From: Podarcis raffonei
Taxonomy: Eukaryota > Chordata > Lepidosauria > Squamata > Lacertidae
Reading direction: 5' to 3'
Assembly: GCF_027172205.1 (NCBI RefSeq)
Contig: NC_070612.1
Location: 30,839,183 to 30,903,182, forward strand
DNA length: 64,000 nt
Shown here piece by piece: positions 12,270 to 23,625 of the stretch. Within the stretch, counting starts at the first letter, position 1. Each line of letters begins with the position of its first letter. The notes beneath the pieces were generated by a model. That model saw nothing but the letters and a program-made list of their open reading frames with translations, did no database searches and had not been told where the DNA came from. Position numbers and translations under genes: made by a program.

Positions 12270-12510
12270 CAGTATGGAATCAAATACCATAGCAATCCAA
12301 AGAGGCACAAAACAAGGATGCCCACTGTCTCCCTTCCTCTTCATCCGGGCTCTGGAACCCCTAGCAATCCGAATCCGAGCAGCCACAGACATCAAGGGAA
12401 TGGAAATAAAAGGCAGAACCTATAAATTAGGGCTCTTTGCAGACCACCTGATGGTCACAACACCAGACCCCAGACTGCTGAGAAGGAAACCACTGGAAAC
12501 CCGGTGAGAG
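12270..12510 (+). mobile_element. L1/Tx1-type LINE RT fragment
   Basis: Encodes IQRGTKQGCPLSPFLFIRAL then LAIRIRAATDIKGMEIKGRT and YKLGLFADHLMV. The catalytic FADD box reads FADH, so the RT is dead. Only about 80 codons of the palm domain remain. Confidence 0.8.
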
Positions 12511-12984
12511 CAGAGACAGAATGGAGAACCTCTAGAAAAATTGGACTTCAGCAGTTTCAGATGCAAGTCTCCCTTTAAAGTGGAAGATGGCCACTAATGT
12601 GTGGTCACTAATAAGTCCATTATGAAATGCACTAGGAGGTCAAAATGTGTCTTCACTGGATTTTGGATATTGCCATTTCTACTTTCAGATTTGTACCCAT
12701 TTATTTTTGTGTTTTGAGACTGGCCTGGGTGTCCTACACAAAATAAGGAAGAGCATTGCTGGCAAACAGTGGCATACATATCACATTGGAAGGTGAGCAG
12801 GTGAGTGCACACTTGATGTTGTGTGTTAAATTGATGTGCTTACTACTACTCTAATAAACATTCACCTTTCTTCAGATATCCTATTCAGTTATCCAAAGCA
12901 ATGAACACACATGGTGCTAGTGCATATCAAATAAGACAAGTCTCCAAATCATAGAGATAGGTGATAGGCAGTTGTGATGCAGCA

Positions 12985-13085
12985 GTGTGTACATTTCCCA
13001 CAGGCAACTGGCTGACCACTATGAGAACAGGATGCTGGTCTAGAAGAACCATTGGCATGATCCAGTAGACTCCTCTTACAATTGT
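12985..13085 (+). mobile_element. CR1/L3-like LINE fragment
   Basis: ACTATGAGAACAGGATGCTG and CATGATCCAGTAGACTCCTC match the reverse complement of the start of the 8.5 kb element. Confidence 0.6.
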
Positions 13086-15032
13086 GAAGTCCTTTTTATA
13101 TACTCCTTTTTATATACTGCAGCACTGTTCTTAAACTGCTGCCACCACACCCCTTCTTTTTAAAAGCAAACTGACATGCTCAGGGGAACTGTTTATCACA
13201 GCCCCTCAGTGAGTAGAAGTGATCACAGGTGTAGGTGCTTCTATCTAAGACATAAATGCTGAGCAGTGACGCTTCTCCCCTGTCCTCTCTAGGCCTTTTT
13301 GAACATCTCAACAACTGCTGTTGACTACCATTTGTCAAATGCACTGAAAAGAAAAGTATCAACTATTTTTAATCTCACCGGCGGAGGAGTGAATACTGTC
13401 CTGAAATAGAAAGAAGTGTGTCTATCTGGCAAAAAGTGACAGTCTAATGCTGTCAAGTGTGGAACTGAGAACACAATAAAAACAACATGTAGGTATTTTT
13501 ACATTCCACTTCCTTTGGGTTTAGAATCCTTTTTAATAAGAGAAAAACAAATTCTTATTTCTCCCCCCCACCTGAAGTCAGCTGGTTTAGTATGCAATCC
13601 TGTACACAATATGGGAGTAAACCCCATTGTACTCAATAGGATTCACTTCTGACTAAATAGGCACCCCACCCTCCCAAAGTGGCTAGAACCCTGATAAGTG
13701 TGAAAGTGTCTGAGGTCCAGGATCTGAGCAGAAGTGACTATTTGGTGATACCATGTACATCTTTTTGAACTTCCCATAGGTTAAGTCATAGAGTAAATCG
13801 ATAGTTGACCTGAGTTAGAAAACAGGAAGCCAAAACTATGAATAGTTAGACAGTTTTGTCAGTGAACAGATGTGAGAAAGGGGGATCCTCAATAATCTAT
13901 TGAGACCAGTGCTTGAGTTAGGGGTTAGCAGTGAGCAGTGAGGTGGCTCAGTTTGCTGATGATACCAAATTATTTGGGAGGTAAAAATGAAAAATCATTT
14001 TATTGCAATTGTCTTGTGAAATACTTGTTAATAAATTGCCTACTTCATAGTGTAGCGCAGATCAAATTTTATTTTATTTATCAAATAGCTTACAAGGATT
14101 AATATTGTGCAAGTGCATAGCTTCTGCTGCTGCTGCTGCTGCTTCTTCTTCAGTGCTGAAACTTAGCTTCTTTTTATATGCATGGTGTGGAATCACATAG
14201 GCAAAGTACAATTGACTTTGACTTGGTACATGCACATCTAAATCTGCACTGAGAGTTGAGCACTCACAGATATACTTGACAATGATAGCCAAACCTACGC
14301 AAATCACAGTGTCTTCATGGAATTGTTATCCCAATGAATGTTAACCATTTAAAACTACCGGTACATACGCACACCCCAAGACCCTATTGTCACACTTGCT
14401 GATTATTCTGGGGAATGTTGTTACCCGTTAGATTACTGACGCAAGGCACCTGCAACGCTAGATTGAATTAACTATTAAAGGCTTAAATCATCCGGTGGTG
14501 CTTAAATCACCACTGTCTGTGTCATTGTTCTGGGTGACAGCACAGCCTTATTACTCGAAAAGATACCCAGAAACTGCAGAGGAGGGAGCAAAATATGCAC
14601 ACTGTCACTGCCAAGGAAGTAATGAAGGGTGAGAAGGCTCACATCCAGACACCCTTTATATAGCGCACATAACATCCCTATTTTCCAAACTGGCTTTATT
14701 TTTAATTGTGTTTCTTTAGTTCAATAAAATAGAGGCTTTATTATTTTCAGCTCCTCAATTTCCACAGCCCATCCCTTGCTCTATCATTTATTCTAAATGT
14801 GTACCCACACAGTAGAGTTTATTAGGTTGGATCTAAACTGTCAGCACACTCCTAACCATGTCTACTCAGATGCATTCCTATTGAATTCAATGGGAATTAT
14901 TTCCAGGTGTGGGGAAAGTGGTCCAGGAGATGCTTCCTCTCTCATAATATTAGACTTTGCGTCACAGAGTGAGCTGGCAGTTGGAGTTAACTCTTTGTTA
15001 GCAAAAACACGATCTTCATAGATTTGGCTGAG
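13086..15032. other. Intergenic, nothing recognised
   Basis: A short (CTG)n/(CTT)n patch lies at about 14125-14150. Otherwise nothing named. Confidence 0.5.
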
Positions 15033-15545
15033 TGTCAGGCCTAATAAGCACAGCAGCTGATCCCCGGCAGGTCTTACCCCACTGCCAAGACTGAAAGTCC
15101 CCACTTTCCCACTGCCATCTAAGTCCTATCCTCTCCAGAGCTTTTTCCAAGCAATCAGAGACTGCACCTGTGTGAAGCTTGTTGCTGGTCCCATTTCAGC
15201 CCTCTTCTGGTTCTGGGAGATGGAGGGGAAGGGAAGGGAAGTTGTTGCAACAGGAAGGAGGCACCTGTGACTATTCACCAGCCTGACTCATCACTGCCTC
15301 TTCAACTCCCTCCTCTGACTCACCTGCTTCAGTTTCTTCCTCTGATACTGGACTTCTCTCTGCCCAGACCCTCCCAGCTCACTAAGCCCGGTTTCCTCTT
15401 CAGCTTCTGACACATCCTTTCCCCAGTCTTCTCCTCCCCCCCCCCCCCGACTGCTCATCATTGTCCCACCACCACTGTCTGGGCTCTGAGTCTTCTTCCT
15501 TTGGTGTTTCCCTAGCTGGTTCCTCTCACCGTTCCTTTGCTTCCA
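15033..15545 (-). mobile_element. LTR-like fossil repeat, inverted relative (family unassigned)
   Basis: Begins TGTCAGGCC and shares, in reverse orientation, the block of the 9.05-9.19 kb repeat. Same interpretation: old, broken LTR-like remnant. Contains a C14 run at about 15437-15450. Confidence 0.35.
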
Positions 15546-17573
15546 ACCTTGGGGTCATTCAACAAAGCTGAATGTTGGAAGATTAAGGATGGACAAAAGA
15601 AATAACTTCTTGACACAGCAAATACTTAAACTATGTAATTTGCTTCCACAGAAGTCATGATTAGGATTGCACTGCAAGTCACTCTTGCCACTGAGGTCAG
15701 TGCAAACTGTGACTAACATAGTCTGAATCCAACGCATGGTACGTTTTAATTTGTTATTTATTGAGCACATGTTAACACTAAAATACCCTGGGCATTATGA
15801 TAAAGCCATCATTGTTCCACCATTTTCCCAGAGGCAGTCCAAGACATTTGAGAGGTGGCCATCCTTGAATCTTGCAATGTTTCACAGGAAGCAAGAGAGC
15901 ATGGAAGTGTTTATGAGACTTGTACCACAATATCACCAGCAACTTTGGGCGAAACCACTGGGTCCCACGTTGCTCCATTGGTGCGCCTGATAATATGGCC
16001 ATCCACCCCAAGACACCTCCTAGATACCAGTGCATTTGGGCCATCCCCTATTTTCCAAAATATTAACCGTTTAACAACTGTAGCTGGTGTTAGGAGCATC
16101 CTGGTAGAGCATCAGGTTAATCTTGCTGACAATGTCCATCCAAACAAAGGCACCAGTCCTTCAAATTTCCCATTTACCGTACCAAATTCTGATGACTTTA
16201 TTGCCAAGGCTTCAGCTTTGCTATTCACTCGGTCATGTATGCATACGTTTGTGCGGGTGAAAAAGAACTTGCAACCGCCTAACCCAAAATGCCCAAGTAC
16301 AAAAAAAATCCCCAAATGTCTGACGATACTAAAAGAAGGAGGACTACACTGAAGAAGGACTTTGTAACAATGATTTTTATTAACAATCAAATAAAGGATT
16401 TGAACACAATGGGACATTACTGGAAAACATCTAAATATGTGAGCTGTACATTGTTACAGAAGTACAGAAGTATTCTATTTCATATGCTTCTAAACATTAG
16501 AACTCTTCCACTGAACTCTCAGTCTCACAGTTCTGAACCCTGATCTATTCTGCAACAGCTACCATCCATCCCACACAACATAAGATATGTGAGAAATGGT
16601 GCCTAAAAATGGAAGGTTTTCCATATTTAATAGAAATTTGTACAGTACCCACCTTGATTCAGTAGATCCTACATCTTTAATGTGAGCTGCTTGGAGTTTA
16701 TGATGTCTTGACCTATTCTTTTCAATCTCTTGCCAAGACTTGGTCAGTACAATGGTCAGAGATGTGCACAATGGTCATGCTGTTTGTAACTGCACCAAAT
16801 TCATGTGCTGGGTCTCTAAAACAATCCCAAGTGGAGTGCTTTCTTACAAGTAAAACTGTTGGTAAAAGCCTAGACATTTTGGTCAATTTGAAGAAGACCC
16901 TTGTTCTCCTTGAACCTGTATGCTTTTTCACTGTTGAGAAAGGAAGACCCAACAACTGGAGTTTATACAGAGGAAGATTTGAGCAATATTCCTCTCTTTT
17001 CCCTTGTGGCTCCTCCAAAACCTAATTTGGGTACATATTAAGCATTTCTTCCAATTATTTCAGATTTTGAAGCCTGCTGCAGATCAACCGTACACGGTTT
17101 TCAACGTAGGACTGTTTTCATACCACGTGAATTTAGTATCGAAGAAGCAAACATGAAATAACATGGGTGGCTAATCCATACAGAGTCACTTGCTGATGTT
17201 GTTTAACATGAAGTCACCATAGTGACATGTTTGCAATGCAGTTACTATTACATACACTTGCCCTTTGAAATGGCAACATCACAGGGTGATCCATTGCACA
17301 CTTGGTCAAGAAAAATCATTCCTAGTTTCTAATTGCACCTAGAATCCTAGCATGCAGTATGCAATTAGCTTCCATTGCTTTTTATTTTATTTTATTCAAG
17401 AATTTGGCTGCCCACCAAAAAAGGTGCAGGCATGGGGTGAAGGTGTTACCAAACAGAGACAAAAGGACTGGCCCACAGGGTGCTTTGGAATGATGCCTTT
17501 GTTTACTTACTGCTCATATACACATTTTCCTTGGTGCGCTTTAATGAAAAAGGTATTAACAGACACTGTCCTG
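15546..17573. other. Intergenic, unassigned open frames
   Basis: A 165-codon plus-strand frame (15855-16352) overlaps frames of 60-101 codons on the minus strand. None shows a domain or splice context. Could be a decayed DNA transposon or retrocopy. Confidence 0.4.
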
Positions 17574-17579
17574 TTTATT
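17574..17579 (-). terminator. CARTPT: Candidate CARTPT polyadenylation signal
   Basis: AATAAA on the minus strand, 431 bp past the stop codon, which suits a short CART 3' UTR. More AATAAA motifs lie near 17380, so the true end could be there. Confidence 0.45.
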
Positions 17580-18009
17580 GTTTATGTGTTGCAACCTCCG
17601 ACGTGTCCTGTCTCTCGGGCCATCGGCTGCAAAGAAGGTAGACAGGTTAACGGACGCTCCCTAGATCTAGTTGTCATGAGGATATTCCACATACAAAAAT
17701 ACTAATTTCAAAATATCATTTGAGCTTCTTTGCACAGAGATACAGAGGCATGGGAAGAACGAAGATGGACACAGGGAAGAAAATCAAACGGCAAGATGGA
17801 GAAGAAATGGCGGCACAGAAAAATGTCAGACATCCTAAAAGGTAATGCACTGGCAACAGTTAAATAGAACTGTCTCCTTTTTTCCTGTGTGTGTGTGTGA
17901 TGGATACTCCACCCCACCCCACCCGCCTCGGTGTCACAGGTATGATCCTTCAGGCAAGGCAAAACTGGATCTTTCTCTGTTCTCCAATGGTTGAGGGAGG
18001 GGCATTTCT

Positions 18010-18117
18010 TTACAAGCACTTCAAGAGAAAAGTGTTACAAGATGTTCCTCTGGGGCAGTCACACAGCTTTCCGATCCTGGATCCTTTCCGCACGGCACAC
18101 TGCTCTCCAGCATCGCA
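18010..18117 (-). CDS. CARTPT: CARTPT coding exon 3 (residues 77-111 and stop)
   Basis: Encodes the cysteine-knot domain, from [12 protein letters not shown] to NTFLLKCL and TAA at 18012-18010. Acceptor aacaacag|TGC. All six cysteines are present. The exon is too short and cysteine-rich to stand out as a long open frame and was found by homology. Confidence 0.97.
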   Translation of the reverse strand, partial: CDAGEQCAVRKGSRIGKLCDCPRGTSCNTFLLKCL

Positions 18118-20128
18118 CTGTTGTTGAGAGTAACCAACAGTTAGACAAAGGAAGTTACCATGCAGAAGAACAAATGGCTACAGTGCCATTTCTACTAATT
18201 TTTCAACACCCGAGCTTTACTTCTTGAGGATTTAAATATTCTGCTATCCCAATATCCTAACAGGAGAACGAATGAGTGGGAGAATTGGTTTGCTCAACTT
18301 CAGGTTGGGGGGCTTCCAGAATGGGGATTAATTTGCAAATGGGTCACTGACATCCTGCAGATAGGTCATTGGCAACAGGTCTTTGTTTTTTTGTTTTTTA
18401 CTCATACAGATAAATTCAGATTAAATGGAGGAGAAGCCAGGCTTGCACTTTGAGGCCAATGATGATGTGTAGGTGCTGCAAAAATAACAAAACAACAACA
18501 AAACCAACACCTGCTTGCATGAGGAGTAGTGATCCCACAGTAAGCACCCATCTGGAAACACGGATACCAGTATTGGAGCATCGAGAAAACCACATTAAAA
18601 TCTCTAGCCCTCATCAAAAAGCTCACAAGCATACTTCCCCTAGGGATATTTGTTGATTAATAATGGAAGCATGCAGTACAGTATTTGAATTAGCAATCCT
18701 GTACGTGTCAACTCAGAAGTAAGTCCCATTGTTTTCTGTGGTGCTTCCTTCCAGGTAAGTAATAAAAGATCACAAGCAAATAACTGTTTTGACCAACACA
18801 CACATATTGCTGCCAAACATTTCAAGTACAGATCGAAAACTGAAACCCTACATGTATGAGAATCTACTCAAAATTCAAACTGGAAATTTAAATATTAATA
18901 ACATTAAGGAATTTTGTCTCCCGGTGCAATAGAAAGTAATCTTCTAATACCTTAATATAGCAAGGGGTAAGTGAATTCTAGTCCTCAGCTGAAATCAATG
19001 ACCAGTTTCTTATCGGCTATTCGGAAGGAATTTTCTTTTTAACGTGCTCCAAGTTCCACATCAATTTTAGATTATAGGATATAACAAAATATGCAAAGAA
19101 ACTAAGACTGCAACCTTCCACTTACACTCCATTTTGAAAAGAGGAAGCCTCTTGGATCTTCACCAGGATTTACTTCCAAAACTGGCTTCAAATTCAGTCA
19201 TGTCTACTCAAAAGTCAATTTAATGGGATTTACTCCCAGGTCTGTGTAATCGGGGACTGCAGCCTTGTAATACCTAATGGATTAATACGGCAGGGAGAGC
19301 TCAGAACTCTTGAAATCGCAGCAATTGCAAAAGTTCTGAGAGGTGTGGACTCCCAAGTCCCGATTTCAAATTAAGTGGGGGACGCCAGGATGAGAACCGG
19401 GCAACCAGGCTGAAGTCCGGAGGAATTGCTCAGTTTCCAGAATCCAGATTGACACTCCCAGCCCTGTCTTGACCACACACACACACACACCCCGCCACTT
19501 CCTCTAGTCCCTCTCCGGACAACTTTCTCCTTCGAAAGCTGCCCTTTCCCCTCTCAGCCAACTCACCATGGGGACTTGGCCATACTTCTTCTCGTAATGC
19601 GGGAGCCGCTTGCTTTTCAGCTTCTCCAGAACTTCCTGCAGCGCCTCGATCTGCGGACACACAAAGCGCCCCGTCAGTGGATCGCGCAAGCAAACCTCGC
19701 AGGGCGGTGGGGCCCCTGCCTCTCTCGGACACGCGCTGCGCTGCCCGGGGGCGCCACAAGATGGGACGCCCTCCTTGAGCGCCTTCCTCCTCGAGCTTCA
19801 GCTCCACCTCAGTCGCTAGATCGCCTCCCTGCTCTTAACTGTGGCGAAGTTTCCCCGAGACTTCGACCTCTGCCGAGCAAAGGGAGCCATCCAGCTAAGC
19901 GAGAGATTTTACGCGCGATCCGAGCACGCTTTCTGGGTGGCCCCCGCCCTGCCCATGCACACCCTTCCCTGCTGTAGGACCTACCAGCTCCTTCTCGTGA
20001 GAAGTGTCCTCCATCGTGGAGTAGATGTCCAAGCCTCGCGGCTGGAGCTCCGGCTCCTCCTGCCCTTTGACGCCCACCAGCAGCAGCACCGCGGCGCTCA
20101 GCAAAGCGAGCAGCCGGTAGCTCTCCAT
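18010..20128 (-). CDS. CARTPT: CART prepropeptide gene, 3 coding exons
   Basis: Encodes cocaine- and amphetamine-regulated transcript, a secreted neuropeptide precursor acting in feeding, reward and stress circuits (known for the family). Coding exons are 20128-19985, 19650-19567 and 18117-18010, all with GT-AG borders and phase 0, giving 111 aa against 116 in human. Residues 1-22 form a hydrophobic signal peptide, followed by QEEPELQPR. Dibasic sites at K62-R63 and K69-K70 would release peptides of 48 and 41 residues, the same lengths as the two mammalian bioactive forms. Six cysteines (77, 83, 95, 97, 103, 110) match the three-disulfide C-terminal knot. An in-frame ATG lies 24 nt upstream (20152), but the TATA box is only about 15 nt before it, so the start at 20128 (context ACCATGG) is preferred. 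MCCC2 lies upstream in the same orientation, as in human. Confidence 0.97.
18118..19566 (-). other. CARTPT: CARTPT intron 2
   Basis: A 1.45 kb GT-AG intron. No clear repeat family or second gene was recognised in it. Confidence 0.8.
19567..19650 (-). CDS. CARTPT: CARTPT coding exon 2 (residues 49-76)
   Basis: Encodes [15 protein letters not shown] and then [10 protein letters not shown], including both prohormone convertase sites. Acceptor ccgcag|ATC, donor ATG|gtgagt. Differs from human mainly at E57 and at L64/H66. Confidence 0.97.
19985..20128 (-). CDS. CARTPT: CARTPT coding exon 1 (residues 1-48)
   Basis: Carries the signal peptide ([19 protein letters not shown]) and the propeptide through SHEKEL. 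The donor reads CTG|gtaggt. It ends in phase 0, at the same protein position as the human exon as I recall it. Confidence 0.96.
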
Positions 20129-20166
20129 GGTGCTGAAATGAAAACGCTGCACCTCGCGGAGCCCTC

Positions 20167-20172
20167 TTTATA
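20167..20172 (-). promoter_or_regulatory. CARTPT: CARTPT TATA box
   Basis: TATAAA on the minus strand, 39 bp before the start codon at 20128. Typical TATA spacing would put transcription start around 20140, giving a very short 5' leader and excluding the in-frame ATG at 20152 from most transcripts. Confidence 0.75.
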
Positions 20173-20215
20173 CAGCTGGCTGGGGGCACCTGTTGACAGA
20201 ACTGCTTGCTCTGCG

Positions 20216-20223
20216 ATACGTCA
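20216..20223 (-). promoter_or_regulatory. CRE-like site upstream of CARTPT
   Basis: Minus-strand TGACGTAT, one half of a cAMP response element with an intact TGACG core, about 45 bp upstream of the TATA box. Mammalian CARTPT promoters are known to be driven by a proximal CRE; equivalence of this site is inferred. Confidence 0.5.
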
Positions 20224-20559
20224 GTCCTGGCGCGGGTGCTGATGTGTGTGTATGGGGTGGGGGTGGGGAGGCGGGGACTGCAAGGTGGATGACGGATGAC
20301 TTGGGCGATTAGCTCAATTTCCTCCAGGGTGGACGGGAGCAAGAAGAAGACGCAAGACAAAAAGAAAAGTGGGGGGAGGAAGGGTGCACTTCGGGTAAAG
20401 CGCAGTGACGGACCTCCTTCCGGAGACAGAAACAATTCTTATTTCTAATGCAACGTGTTCCTCATGGACATGAGTATGATCCAACTTAGTATCACTGTAC
20501 ATGGTCAGAAGGTACCTGGGAGCGTCTAAAATGTTGACATATAATATCTGTATTTTTTT

Positions 20560-20850
20560 ATTATGTTGTCATTACACAAAAGAAGTCTCCAAACAACATA
20601 AAACGCAAAACTAATTAAACCAGTTAGGAACCAGATAACAAGAAGGAAACAAAACACAGTGAACAAAATTTCTCATCCCAGTAGTCCTATGAAAATGATA
20701 GCCCCAGACCAAAAGCTGAGCACCACAAAAGAGGCTTGATCATACTGAAGTATATGGGCAAAAGAAATGCCTTAGCCTGGCCTCAAAAAGCTGATAATGA
20801 GGGCACCAGACATGTTGCCCCAGAGAAAACATATAAGAAAGCAGTTGACT
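20560..20850 (-). mobile_element. Probable L2-like LINE 3' remnant
   Basis: AAC-rich stretch followed by CCTTAGCCTGGCCTCAAAAA and GAGGGCACCAGACA, resembling the reversed L2-like 3' region common in lizards. Low divergence cannot be judged. Confidence 0.4.
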
Positions 20851-20854
20851 GAAC

Positions 20855-20935
20855 ATAGGAAGCAGTTCCTTCGTGCCAATTCAGATCATTGGTCCTTCCT
20901 CTCCATTTTATGTAGCTATTCAGGAATGTGGGAAA
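20855..20935 (-). mobile_element. CR1-like LINE fragment
   Basis: AACATAGGAAGCAGTTCCTT then CAGATCATTGGTCCTTCCTC, a short piece resembling the 2.4 kb fragment. Confidence 0.4.
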
Positions 20936-21042
20936 GCTGGTTAATGTTGGATGTAATCTGAATGTTACCTTTGTAGATTGTGGGAATGTGGGAAATGCTG
21001 GTTAATGTTGGATGTAATCTGAATGTTACCTTTGTAGATTGT
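20923..21042. repeat. Two-copy tandem duplication, ~60 bp unit
   Basis: Units 20923-20982 and 20983-21042 start GGAATGTGGGAAA and run through AATGTTGGATGTAATCTGAA; they differ by one inserted T and the last base. A recent local duplication in intergenic DNA. Confidence 0.9.
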
Positions 21043-21485
21043 CACTCTCATGGATGACTCCCATGTTATGGCACTAAGGCTCAATGTTCCACATCATGTT
21101 GTTCATGGTTCTGCTCCTGCCTCCTTTCCTAGTGTCAGGGCTGCTGACACCGGCAGGCGAAATATCCATATGATTCCAATAATGAATGTGGTGCAGAACT
21201 CAAAATGATGCCAGTAGAGCACAGGAACGAACTAGAAGAGGCAGCAACCACAGCACAAAGACCACATTTCAACCAGTCCTGAATTTACACAAGAGGATGG
21301 AGGGAGGATGAATAACTTTGCAGTCTACATTATGCAGCTGTCATTATGCCAAGGAAAATGGTCATGGTGGCTCTAGGCTTTCAGTCTAACATTTCTCTTG
21401 TTACAAATGAAAACTGTAAGTGCTACTGAGCAGTCTGTATCCTGCATGTTTATAATATGTTGTTTAAAATGGATTTTGGTGTAGA

Positions 21486-21562
21486 TCAGGGATAGGGAGG
21501 CTGTGGTCAGATATTTTTGGACTCCAACTCTCACCAACCCCAGCCTACATAGTCCATGATCA
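21486..21562. mobile_element. Half of a palindromic MITE
   Basis: One arm only (CAGGGATAGGGAGGCTGTGG then GGACTCCAACTCTCACCA); the second arm is missing or unrecognisable. Confidence 0.5.
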
Positions 21563-21845
21563 GAAATTTTATTATTATCATTATTAAACAAATTTATAAA
21601 CAGCTTCATGGCATAAAGCCATCAAAGTCATGTCCAGGGTAGAAACAAAGTAAAACACAGAAGCACAATCTCTAAGAACGAGAAAATCAGTCCAACAAAT
21701 TCAGTAACAATAAAACTATCCATACAAAACTCAAAAAACAACAAAAACATTTCATGAAATGTAAAATTGATTTTTCAATAAATGACTGAGTTACACTTCA
21801 GGGAAAGCTTTTGTAAACAAAGCTGTATTTTGTAAGCATCTAAAT

Positions 21846-22097
21846 AGAAGAGAAGAAGAGTTTGGACTTGATATCCTGCCTTTCACTCCCCTTAAGGAGT
21901 CTCAAAGCAGCTAACAATCTCCTTTCCCTTCCTTCCCCGCAACAAACACTCTGTGAGGTGAGTGAGGCTGAGAGACTTCAGAGAAGTGTGACTGGCCCAA
22001 GGTCACCCAGCAGCTGCGTGTGGAGGAGCGGGGAAGCAAACCCAGTTCGCCAGGTTACGAGTCCACCACTCTTAACCACTATCACCAAGCTAGGCCC
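21846..22097 (-). mobile_element. MIR-like CORE-SINE copy
   Basis: Reverse-oriented tRNA head (GTTAAGAGTGGTGGACTCG type), a core CTGGGTGACCTTGGGCCAGT and an L2-like tail rich in TTCTTC. About 80-85% like the copy at 37.9 kb by eye. Confidence 0.75.
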
Positions 22098-22809
22098 ATG
22101 ACTTCTGCTGAGAGTTGTACTCCACTTTTGGAAGGGCACACGTTTCCAATCGTTTTGGATTGTTGGTTATACAATTTATAAAACAGGATAGAGTTGAGGT
22201 GGTGTAGGTAAGCTGCTTTAAGGCTTGGTTGTGAATGTAACATTTAGAAACTGCAATGACTGCTCAACTATGGACTTCAAAATAAATTGCTATTATAGAT
22301 TAGGTCTCACTTATCTCATTAACCGTGTAATGCTAAGTAATTTTAAAACAAGCACTTAAATCACATCTCACTTACATGACTCACACAAAATAACCAGTTC
22401 TATCAAGAACTGCCCATGTTCTTAGGCAGTGCTATTTTTCTAGAAAAAGAGGTGCCAGAACTCAGCCTGAATGTCTCCCTTGTTCTCTGATAATGGCAAT
22501 GGCTCCCATCTGAGGTGCCGGAACTGAGTTCCAGTGAGTTCCAGCTGAAAAACAGCCCTGAGTTTTAGACTCTCATGTGCAGATGCAACTTGGGATGTAT
22601 TCAGCTAAGTCCTACTTGAGTAGGGCATTGAAATAAATTATTTAAGTTAGCCACAACTAACAAGACTATTAATTTTAATGGGTCCACTCTATGACCCTAT
22701 GATACTATCCCTTGTACTCTCCCCCAGAGGAATTGCTTCTGTTCCTCAACCATAGCAGGCCTAGCTCCTTAATAATTTTAATGCACTCTCAATGAATAAA
22801 ACCAAATGT

Positions 22810-23045
22810 TACCTAATATACATAATTTTATTTGTATGCCACCTTCCCATAGCTAAAGTCATGCTCAAGGCAACTTGCAACAGGAAAATAATTACATAAC
22901 TAACAAAAGTAGTCATAAACAATTAAAATATCAAAAAGTACACAACCAAATTGAACAATTTCCACATAAACCATAGTATAAAGATATAAAAAATACTATC
23001 AATAACAATCCCCTCCTCCCTGCAAAAAAACCCTAAACAAAACCC
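22810..23045 (-). mobile_element. LINE 3'-end remnant, reverse oriented
   Basis: Starts TTTTATTTGTATGCCACCTT then AAAGTCATGCTCAAGGCAAC, a reversed LINE tail, followed by AC-rich degraded sequence. Confidence 0.5.
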
Positions 23046-23399
23046 CAGCGTGAGAGTCAAGACTACATATGTTTATGACAACAACACAGTGAAAATTAAT
23101 AATTTCCTACATCTTATAATAAGCAACCAGGAGGTAACATTTGCAAGGTATGAAGTCTGTAGAAATGCATCCTTTTTCATTATCTACATCTCAAGATTAT
23201 TGATGAATTATTCCCAGCTCAAGAAGGGATTTAATTACCACTCTCTGTGGGAACCTTGGCAAGCTAAGGATGTAATTCTGCAGCAAAGGCCTGGGGTCAG
23301 AAAGTAGTCTTCCCACTCCCTGTAACTAAAGGACAAGTACCGGTAATCTGGCAAATAGTTCTATGAGGCATTGTCTGCAGCCCAGAAGAAAGTGCTTAT

Positions 23400-23625
23400 A
23401 ATAGGAAAGATGACCCAATTCTATGTGCTGGTTTTGACCTATGAAGTCTTATGTGGTTCAGGACCCCAATAGAAAGGACCACCTCTCACCATAAGAACCA
23501 ACATATTTTTAATATATCTTAGTCTCTAGGTTGATGAATTTCTTTTATACTGTTAGCCACCTTGAGCGATATTCTGTTGGATAGGTGAGATATAAATATT
23601 CAGAATAAAATAAAATAAATCAGCA
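23400..23625 (+). mobile_element. LINE 3'-end remnant
   Basis: Ends in TAGCCACCTTGAGCGATATT ... GAGATATAAATATTCAGAAT and (AAATA)n, the usual form of squamate L2/CR1-clade 3' tails. Confidence 0.5.

Larger units (their letters stand above)
19480..20300. promoter_or_regulatory. GC- and CpG-rich stretch over CARTPT exons 1-2
   Basis: Base composition rises sharply compared with the AT-rich flanks, with many CpGs across the promoter, exon 1, intron 1 and exon 2. This is consistent with a CpG island over a developmentally regulated neural gene. Borders are by eye. Confidence 0.5.

Noticed and set aside
19430-19807. 125-codon minus-strand frame over CARTPT exon 2
   Set aside because: Out of frame with the CART peptide and lacking conservation; a by-product of high GC content.
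19809-20435. 208-codon minus-strand frame over CARTPT exon 1
   Set aside because: GC-driven shadow frame; the real exon 1 is in another frame with signal peptide and conserved CART sequence.
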